A stretch of DNA of 37,710 bases from Ichthyophonus hoferi (lineage: Eukaryota; Opisthokonta; Ichthyosporea; Ichthyophonida; Ichthyophonidae), in assembly GCA_002751075.1 (NCBI GenBank), contig NAOQ01000002.1, positions 483,302 to 521,011 of the forward strand. The letters run 5' to 3'. Under the pieces are notes generated by a model. That model saw only the letters and a program-made list of their open reading frames with translations. It searched no databases and was not told the DNA's origin. This document shows positions 24,640 to 34,600 of this stretch, in pieces. The translations under genes were made by a program, and so were the position numbers. Every line of letters begins with the position of its first letter. The first letter of the stretch is position 1.

Positions 24640-24960
24640 TATAAGTTTAAAGTAAACTGTAGTAGGCATAACATTGCCAAGAAAACATATTCCTAGTAAG
24701 ACTAGCTCCAGATATAAATACAAATTGGCTACTATCACTAATATTGAAGACAGACTCCAGGTCTATGTGAAAAGAAAATCTAAGTATAACTTTCACGTGA
24801 TTCAAGTGATACCCATACATTAAGACAGTTAGAAGAGGAGTATGACTTTTGAATATTTTGAGTCAAGAGCAGCAGAGTCTGAAGAATCCAGTGAAAAAGA
24901 GGATTATTGCATGTCAGTTGGCCTTGAAGGAGCCTACACAGGACAATAAGGATGCCAATA
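24640..24960 (+). pseudogene. Unclassified coding relic, plus-strand arm
   Basis: Short translatable stretches (for example KRKSKYNF and, in another frame, SRDSSDTHTLRQ) without a continuous frame or recognised domain. It resembles, in inverted orientation, the sequence near 25400-25520 (SSDSSDT after VIL), which suggests two old copies of one repeat family. It may belong to a retroelement and is treated as a broken fossil with several breaks. Confidence 0.35.
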
Positions 24961-25209
24961 TAATATTTTTGCCACATAGTCATATAACTAACTCTATATG
25001 TCCTTCCATTATATATATTCGGTTTTCCTGCATACCAGTTTCATAATTTATATATTTTCTTCTCCTATCTAATGCTTAACTCTCCTATCATCATCGGTAT
25101 TTTTGGTTGCAATTTCCCAAATTTATATACTATAGTTAACTACATATGCAATATATTTTTTATTTAAAACGTTTAGTATTGGACAAATACTTGATAGTAG
25201 TCATTGAGG

Positions 25210-25520
25210 TGGTATTTTAAAACGCAATGAATACCCTAAACACCTTGCTGGAAGTCTCCCAATCAATTTCTGATATGTCTTCCAATATTGTCTCTGATAC
25301 TGACTTAGAGTTAGTAGAGGTTAAATTCTCAAGGCTTGACGTTGACAATGTAGGTCCAGAAAGAGGAAAAAAGTTGGTAAATATGATCGATTGCCTGCTT
25401 TGGACTGCCTTGTAGGGTATGTTACGTTTGTATCACTAGAATCTGAAGAGAGAATGACTTTAGTTCTCTTTTCTGTTCTTGCAGACCAATGGATGGTTTT
25501 GGTCATAATAGTAAGAGTGT
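25210..25520 (-). pseudogene. Unclassified coding relic, minus-strand arm
   Basis: Partner of the plus-strand relic at 24640-24960. The minus strand shows TKVILSSDSSDTNVTYPTRQ and, separately, a Ser/Thr-rich stretch (LENLTSTNSKSVSETILEDI). No domain recognised. The inverted pairing is visible at the nucleotide level around TTC-AGTGATAC. Broken fossil of unknown family. Confidence 0.35.
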
Positions 25521-25665
25521 GTTTATTACCCTTTTTGTGTAAAATTCTCTTACATGGAATAGCAAATAGGCATTATATAGTTTCCTGCCTGTCTACTGAC
25601 CTGTCAGTACACTTAATATTATATTTATTACCATTTATTTATACGTATTGCACTGCTTATTGACC

Positions 25666-26010
25666 TGTGAACCTCAAATAAATTAAAACTAGATAAGATT
25701 AACCAATTAAATAGCAGTGAAAGATTAGTTACTCAGTAATTTACACAATTAATAAAAACAAATAAATCTAGTTACTAGTTTAATATAACAGCAGTGCCCT
25801 ACATCTCCATATACTTATTGATACTTATTGAGACACTATCCTAGTTATCTATAGATAGTAGCTAGTACACTCAAATGAACTCAGTTGGAGTGAAAGCCTT
25901 GGTGAAAATATCTGCCTTTTGATCTTTAGGTGAAACTTGTTTTATCACTATCACACTATCTTGAATTATAGCTTTGGTACAGTGGAATTCTCTGTTTATC
26001 TCAGACTCTG
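25666..26010 (-). mobile_element. Fossil Ty1/copia 3' end (RNase H tail plus LTR remnant), left copy
   Basis: Minus-strand fossil of a copia-type LTR retrotransposon. About 26010-25876 encodes the end of the RNase H region, recognisable by KADIFTKAFTPTEF (family text ADIFTK-LP). An LTR-like segment follows, starting TGTCTCAATA near 25835 and running to about 25666. The 5' part of the element is absent. Broken and old, judging by divergence from the right copy. Confidence 0.75.
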
Positions 26011-26019
26011 AGTAAGAAA

Positions 26020-26466
26020 TAGACCATTATAGCTATGTAAAGTACAGAAGCAGAGTATATAGCCTAATGTACAGCAGCACAAACGCTATCTGAATGATTG
26101 ATATCCTGGAGAGCCTAGGTGAAATCTCACTATCCCAATGCTGAAATTAAAGATGGCCTAATAGTGATGAAACAAGTTTCAACCACAGATCAAAAGGCTG
26201 ATATCTTTACCAAGGCTTTCACTCCAACTGAGTTTATCTGAGTGTGCTCGCTACTAGCTCTAGAGCGCTAGGGTAATGTTTCAATAATTATATAGAGACA
26301 AAGGAGTGATATTGCTATATTGAACTAATAATTAAGTTGCTTGCTTTTATTAATTGTTTAAAATACTGAGTAAGCAACCTCGCACTGCACTATTTGATTA
26401 ATTAATATGTAACTAAGCATTAATATCAATAAATAAATTTAATTAGTAGCGTAATATAACAACACA
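26020..26466 (+). mobile_element. Fossil Ty1/copia 3' end (RNase H tail plus LTR remnant), right copy
   Basis: Plus-strand mirror of the left copy. About 26020-26250 carries the RNase H tail (again KADIFTKAFTPTEF). An LTR-like segment starts TGTTTCAATA at 26277 and ends near AACAACA or AACACA at 26464-26466. The 5' part of the element is missing and it is broken in several places. The two copies face away from each other with their truncated ends abutting near 26010. The right LTR ends about 45 bases from the stop codon of the transporter gene. Confidence 0.75.
26346..26351 (-). terminator. Candidate polyadenylation signal for the transporter, inside fossil LTR
   Basis: Reads AATAAA on the minus strand, about 160 bases past the transporter stop. 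An ATTAAA at 26438-26443 is closer, about 67 bases past it. Both lie inside the right-hand copia LTR remnant, antisense to that element. Confidence 0.4.
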
Positions 26467-26509
26467 CCCTCTAGGCCTTATAATATAGCCTTTTTATCTA
26501 TTATCTATA

Positions 26510-26656
26510 TTAAACAGCTTCACCAATTATAGCCCCTAGGGTACCAAAGATAGAGCAAATGATTGCTGTTGTACAGAGAAAGATATTGAGGCAGCGGACT
26601 TGCCAATTGAGGTCATGCCAATAAAGTACAAGATAACTGGCACAGGGGAATAAAAT
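26510..26656 (-). CDS. Transporter exon 13 (terminal)
   Basis: Acceptor TGTCTCCCTACCAG is strong. Encodes ILFPCASYLVLYWHDLNWQV and the last membrane segment, ending GAIIGEAV then TAA. Confidence 0.95.
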   Translation of the reverse strand: MLFPCASYLVLYWHDLNWQVRCLNIFLCTTAIICSIFGTLGAIIGEAV

Positions 26657-28619
26657 CTGGTAGGGAGACAGGCAGGTTAAAGTTACGTTACAGTGGAATG
26701 CATAATAATAATATGGTGCGATATGTATGTATGGAGTAATGGATGTATGTATTACATAGATCAATAGATTTTTCTAATCTTATATATATAGCTTGTGTTG
26801 ATTGATGTTTACTCACTGCTTAATCTCTAGTCCCAACACTGGAATCACTGGAATCACTAGAGGTATGTAAATATATCCCTTAAAGAGATAAAGAGGTGGT
26901 GGTAAAAATGCACATCATAAAGGTTTATGCTCTAATTATAAGGTAATTGAATACTTTTAATTATTATGATATTATCTGAGTGAAGCTACTAGAACAGGTA
27001 CATGTGAATGTGAGGCCTGTAGACAACCAAATAGGCAGAGGGGAAGGAAATATAGATTTTTTTTCATTTTATCTTTCTCACATATTGATTAAGTATTGTA
27101 GAAGAAACATGGACTGGAGTCTTTCATATAGAACGTGTGTGAGAGTGAAAAAGTGAGAGTGATATATACAGTGACATCAATACTAAAATTATATACCTGT
27201 AGAAAATGGGTCAAAGTTGGAGGCAAATTTTTACTAATTTAATTTTATATTCTGATATATTAATATACATATACATAAATAGTGTGTGTATGCTCTAGCT
27301 AATTAGTAAGATAAAATAAAATGGAGCAATTAAATGATGATGGTAAGATGTTAAAAATGATTTTAAACTATTACTTTAACAGCTTATTGGTTCTACTTTA
27401 AACTAGTAATAGACCACTTGCCACTTGTCTATTGGTACCCATAATGTAGAAATCAAGGATATTCAAAAGAGTTCGAGGAGAACCCAAAAAATAAATTAAT
27501 AGGATTTTTTTTAAAAACATATTATGTAAAAAATAAATAATAAAATAAATAAATAATAGTCAAGTAATGAAGTATAAATAATAATTAACTTCATAAAAAA
27601 TACATAAAATAACAATAAAATATAAAGAATGAAGAAAGAGTAATTGATAATGTTACGTTAGGGCCAAGATAAAGAAACCTTACCGAGACACTAAAGGAGA
27701 AGAATGCTCCTATGAAACTGACTACACGTGAGAAGTATGGGATAGCAATAGCCAAGAGAGTAGCAATGATTACCAGTGTCCACCTTATTATAATATTTAA
27801 GATCCGACGGGTTCTTTATAATTATGAGAGAAGATCTGGGTTAGTGCCCGACTAAAAGTTCTGACATATACTGATAGCAGTAATAAGGGCTATTTTTTCA
27901 GTCGTAAGAGTCAATAGTAAAATTTGATAATAGGTGTGCAAGTATATGTCCAAATATAGCTTTATAAGAGAAGGCTTTAACACAATTACAGTCAAAATGT
28001 GTTAATAGAACAATAGGTTATGGAAAAATGCTATGCACTAGTCGTCCTAAAATGCATGGAACTTGAAAGTATGTTTTGTTGAACATAGCTACCTACACAA
28101 TACAAATAAAAACCAATTACAGTATAATGTGGATTAATTAATTAATTGCTAATAAAGCTTTCTTAAATAAAGTAATTAATAGTTAGATTATCAGCTAATC
28201 TATATAAATATAAATACATATATAGTATGTTATATTTAGTAAGTATATCAGAGTTCTGTCTGTGACAGAATTGATTTTTTTTTTCCCCCTCAGTTATACT
28301 GACTAAAGTTCTTTCACCTTCACTTTGTTCTCTCCTTGCTATTACAGGTGCCATTGATAATTGGTAAGATAATAACAACATAGTCAGTAATAAACCAATT
28401 TTCAATGTTGATTATATGGGCGGAGTAACACAATCCTTCATAATTGCTAAGAGTTTAAATTAAATATTTGGTAATAATTATAAATGTAGAAGGACACGTA
28501 TTATGGGGTGGAGCAAGGCTGCAAAATTTAATAATATTCATGATATTACATATATTATTTATACAGTAACATAATCAGTACTGAGTACTTGGATCCCAAT
28601 AAAAATAAGCAAATTTGTT

Positions 28620-28658
<39 letters not shown>

Positions 28659-31600
28659 CTCAACCACCCAGACGAGGGCATTTGCAGCAGTATTACTTGA
28701 TATGGAATAGTAAGGCATAATATGATAGGATCAGAGATATTATGTGTGATATAGTATAGTACAGTATACTAAATCAGAGCACGAGATCACATGATAATAA
28801 TAAGAATAATCTAAGATGCTGCAGTACTAACATATCTACAGACATTTACACATAGGGGTAGTGTGTTTGTATATATATATACAAATAAATACATATCTAT
28901 ACAGAATTAAACATTCACACACAAACAATAAAACCATACATAATTAACCCAATAAAATCCTCCCTACCTTGTCTTCTCAAACCAACTATCAGTAAATTCC
29001 TCCATGGCTAAGGCTATAGGATTTATTGTCAATCCAAATTTGGTAACCGGATTGAAAGCAATAAGAGAAACAGCAATTGTACCCAGGGTTGACACTCGCT
29101 CAAAATTTTTAGTAATCTGATAGGAAGCGGGAGTGGAGAATCAAAGGTAAGTAAAAGGATAGGAGAGCATCCTTTGATTATAAGTGGCTTGGTATGCATA
29201 TTTCCTAAATGGTACCATATGTAATTTAATATATGAATGTGTGTATGTCTGTGTACATATGTCTATATGTCTGTATATATATATGTGCGTGTTTTCATGT
29301 TAATATATTTATACATAGATAAAAGAATAATGTGTGAAAGGAATTATCTATAAAATATTGTCACATATCATATCATATTATATCATATATCATATTATAT
29401 TAAAGCAAATTATATACAACATATCATATCCTGTAATGATATCTCTACCCACTCCTACATACTCAGTAACGTCCACTTATATCCTTACCAATTAGCATGC
29501 ATACATCCGTCTATCTATCCCTATACCTAATTATGCCTACCTCGTCCATAGTGGTGTCTCCATACATTAGGTAGCCTAGGGTTGCTATGGTAACATAAAT
29601 GCTGCCCACAATCACCCAGGTGCAATCAACCATACAATTGTATTGGTGAGGATGAGCCATGCTCTCATAGATACTTGGCAGGCAGGCATGTCTATATATA
29701 GGTGTGTGTGTGTATGTACGCCAATAAATGCATATTGGTTTATTTAGGGATGTTGAGAAATATGTGCTTACACATGCACACATATATATATATATACGGT
29801 TTGGTGTATATGTAAAGTTTTTTACATGAATTTGTGGGTGTATGTGGTTATATGATTAGATATATATTATATATGTCCATGTAAGTATATATATGTGTGG
29901 TTAAATATACCATAATATATATATGCATACATATATCCCATCATAGTAGTACTGGTAGGTATAGTGTAAGCTATTTTTGTAAATGGGCATGAGTATATTG
30001 AAGCCCAAAGATCAAGTAGGTTAATAATTGCTATAAATGTTATAATTATATCATATTGTTTGATCGCAATTAGAATAAATAGGACCATATACTATACAAT
30101 CCGGATCACAATATATTCTATGTTTTTTGTTTGAGTCTATTTTCATTCACATGCCTTGTCATATTTAACAAATATCCATTTTTCTCAATATATAGCATGT
30201 ATGTGTTATTATATGCGTATTTAAAGGTATGCCAATCTAGTCTATATTTTAAGTGGGTGTGCATATAAATATATTTCTCATACTACCCAATTTGTGGCTT
30301 TTTAATGTATCCATCCTATTGAGCAGTGGGTTTCCTTCCCTTAACTAATAGTCTCCTTCCCTTCACCTTATCCTACTCACACATATCCCATCATGATGGT
30401 ATCATATTTACACACATTCAAGTATACAATCATATATAAACTAGACCTACACGTCCACATAAATGTTCAAGCACACACTTTTCTTTTCCCCCCTACATAT
30501 AAATGTTATGCATACCCAGAAAATCCGACCATAACAAGCCCATAGGTAATCAACGAACCAGAGAAGGACTTGGGCCATAGGTGAGTTTCCATCGGATCCT
30601 GTATACTGCCTGGTGAGGTATGGGTAGTGGCTCCAACATATACGATTACCACTAGATGGGAAAGGCAGGAGGATCGAGTTGTAGGGAATGGGAGAGAAGA
30701 GTAGAGAACGGTATGGCATAGTAGGAAACGGTAGGAAATAGTAGAGAGTAGTAGAAAATAGTAAAGAAGAATGGAGAATAGTGGGCAATAGTAAGGAATA
30801 GTAAGAGATTAGTAATACCAATCAAGGGTATATAAGAGAGTAGATAAAAAATGAAGTATATGTGTGGAAGTATATATATATATTAATGTATAATATGATG
30901 AGAAAGGTTTTTAAATTATAATATGAATATATGAGTGTGAATGCATGATATGGCATTATGTGGTGTGATATGGTGTAATATAGTGCTATATGGTATGAGA
31001 CAGTATAATATGGCATTATATGGTGTGATATGGTTTTGTATAGTGCTCTATGGTATGATATAATATGGTATGATAGGATGCTATATAGTGCTCTATGGTA
31101 TATGATTTGATATGGTATGATATGATATGGTATGATGTTTCATGATATAATGCGATATGGTGTGATGTTGGGCAGTAAAATTAAATGACGTTATGTTATG
31201 TTATGGTATAATATAATCTATGCACATATGCCTATATACATGCATGTATTATCTATTGTAAGTCACATTACCTAATAGGAATATGGATGAGGTAATGCCC
31301 AGGATACTCGTATAGGAGAGATAATGTAAATGGGATGTACTTGCTGTATAATTGGTGGAATATCAGGATATTAATAAATTAATCATCTACTCTTTGGATA
31401 TAGGCTATCTTCATATGCCAAGCAGATAGTTATGGTGTCAAATGTTTGTAAGTGTTGTTATAAACAACACTGATGCGTGTGTACATTTTTATATAAGTAA
31501 TTGTTTAGACACACTATTCATGTTTGCAAATGGTTATCACTCTTATGTTTTCATCCCTTCAGATAATTGTTTTATTTTATTATTATCCAATCAAAAAGTG

Positions 31601-34600
31601 TTCGGTAGGTTACCATTTCCGACTACATCAGCTTTCAAATGATCAAAAAGTGAAAATTATCGGTTATAACACAGATAAAGCCTGGAAGTCCCCCTCTAAC
31701 AGATTATATTAAAATCCAAAACTTTAATTTCTTAAGCCATTGGATTATGTATAGGTATCATCAAAAATATGTTATTATGCAATTGTATACAATGGGTATA
31801 TACTACATAATGAAATTTATGGCTAGCCCCTTTTATAGTAAATTGTAAAGGTTAACGTGTTGATTACATTGGATAGAATGATAAGTCATTTGAAAAACTT
31901 TGATTAAATCACAGCTTACATTATAATTAATGTTTCAATACTGATAATTGAATGGTACCTTGTAATGATAATTTGCTTTTAAAAGATTGAAACATCAACT
32001 TAATGGAAGCTTGACGTAACAACAAAAAGTGAGAACAGATATTATAAATAAAAGAAAGAGAAAATAGAAAATAAATAGACATTGGTGGATAGATGTATGT
32101 GTACTTGTACATAGGAGTGAAATATGGCCATCTTGTGGGGCAAAGAGAGAGAAACTTATGAAAAGGGAGTACTTGGATAATGTGTCAAAGAGAAACAGGA
32201 CCAGGAAGTGCAGAGAATACATACATAATGATAGTAGGGTGAGTAAGAGTAAGAGAAAAAGATAGAATAATGTTACAGTAGGAAATATAGGAAACAGAAC
32301 ATAATATGTCAATATAAAAACAATAAATGAGAGTAGGGTAGACCTATTGATAGATACGGCTTAAATTGCCTGGAATTTTGGGGTAATGGCTGGACAAGGG
32401 AAACTACAAAACAGCTCTCCCCCTATAATTTAGTAAACTTAAAAAAATTAAAATAATAATTAAAAACATGAAAATAATTTAAACATTTTTTAAAAAAGAT
32501 TGTAGATGTTATTTTACCTGTTGGAAGAACAATGGCAGCCATAATAACAATCCATTTCCAATGGTCTACATTAGGAAATAGGATGTACATGTGATCTGCC
32601 GCTAAAATTAAGTACTGATTGCATGATGTGATCAGTAGTTAGACAATAGAGAATATATATGGAGAGTAACAATAGAGTAGACTTATTCAAGAAGTTGGTT
32701 GCAATATGCAGCTTGGAAACCTTATATACATTTGTGGTTAGATGCCACGTGTATATAATTTTATTTGGTGAAATAAAGTAAGAGGTCTATATACATGATA
32801 TGATGATATGATGATATGACGTGGTCTTATCATTCATATCTCGTCACTGATCCGAGAAGCATTGTATATCTATATATGCTGAGATCGCAGAAATATTCCT
32901 ATATGTAATTTATGTGTGTAGATCAGGATACTATGTATACATACATGTTTATGGCTATAGATTTAGGCATATAATAGTGCTCATGTATGTGTATGTATAA
33001 AACATACATATACGTCTTGGAGTGTATTACCACAGTATGCGTGTATGTACTTCATTTTAGATTGATATATTGTTTCACCTACTTAAATATACTTGTATAT
33101 GGCCAGATATATATGGTTATGCCTATGATACAACACTATTATATGCATGCATAGAATAAAGAGCCACCTCCTATACATATGTGATATAAGTTACCTATTA
33201 TTATGCATAACCATGATAGAATGTACCAATTATTATACATATAGGGGAGATAGTCTACCAGTAACTATACATAAATGCAAAATAATATACCAACCAACCA
33301 TTATACGTAAATATAATATCGTATATCAATCATTTGGCATAAATAAGATAATGATACAATAATTAAGTATAAACATAAATATAATAGCAATAATGATGAA
33401 ATGCGTAAATCTAAACACCTACATACATGTAATATAATGTACCAACCATTATGCATGCAGTCCATATTTCCACTAGAAACAAGAACCCAATCGCATATCT
33501 ACCTGTCAGACCAAACGCTGACTCGCCTATGTCAAGAAAGGAATGCATTCTAGGTTTGTAACTAGAGAGATATCGCAGTATGAGTATTGGTGTTATAAAA
33601 GCTAATGATTGATAATTAAATTTTATTCTTATATTATAAACAGGACTATGCTTCGTAAATTAATAATATTTTTAGCTATATATAATCTATTTATGTCTAT
33701 TTTTTAGATATATAGGCAGCTGTATATACATTTATATATATTTATGAATATGTATCTACGTATATGTATGTATGTGCCTCTGTATATGTGTCTATGTATG
33801 TGTCATAAGTATATATGATTATACATAATCATAGCATCATGCCAGTCCAACCATCGGATCCCCAACTCTCATTATCCATATAAAGCTGACTTATCAAAGA
33901 GGAAAATTGCAGTTTAATCAATGGCCTTTGATCTAGTAATTAGTGTGGAAGGCGAATGCTGGTTTATAACTACTAGTGCTAGTGTTAATTAAAAACCATT
34001 GATGTGAATAATTGCAACTAATTAGTAATTAGTGACAAATACTATTAAAAACAAATAAAAAGGCTTAGAACTTTGGGATAAAACAAGTATAATGCACGAT
34101 CACAATCAAGAAAATGTATTTCACGTTAATACGTTAAGAGGGATAACAAAAAAAAAAAGAACAAAACAATATGATTTAACATTTTCATAATAACCAATAG
34201 AATTTAGTAACGTACTTAAGGCAATAAATAAGAAGCTTTCCCGTGTAGTTGGTAACAAATAAAAGACTTATTATTAGGCCTACCCCCAAGAACCAACCAC
34301 CACACCTGTGAGGATAAGAAATGTTACAACCATATATAGTAATATATATAAGTAAGATAACCTTACTTACTCGCCTTTCCTCTTTTATTTTAAAATTCTT
34401 TAATCTCTATCTTGTTGTTTATCTATTGGTCTCTTTCTCTCACTTGCCCAATGACATGAAGTAACGAATATGAGATAATGAAATAACTATATAATGAGAT
34501 AATGAGATGATAAGATAATAAGATAATTAGATAACTAGATAATGAAATAATAGAGTAATAGTATAACGAAATATTAAAATAATGAAATAATGAGAGAATA

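Noticed and set aside
26829-26862. Short exon-like segment with good splice sites on both strands in transporter intron 12
   Set aside because: On the minus strand it opens with a stop in the required phase, and exons 12 and 13 already join without a gap in the family alignment. On the plus strand it has no partner.
33183-33240. Candidate extra transporter exon, hydrophobic and with matching phases
   Set aside because: Once exon 6 is extended to 33419, the family alignment is complete and leaves no room for it. The stretch is part of a degenerate repeat.
33473-33502. A 30-base GT-AG intron inside transporter exon 6
   Set aside because: Too short to splice normally. Its sequence is open, in frame, and encodes residues expected in the family (GRYAIGFLFL).
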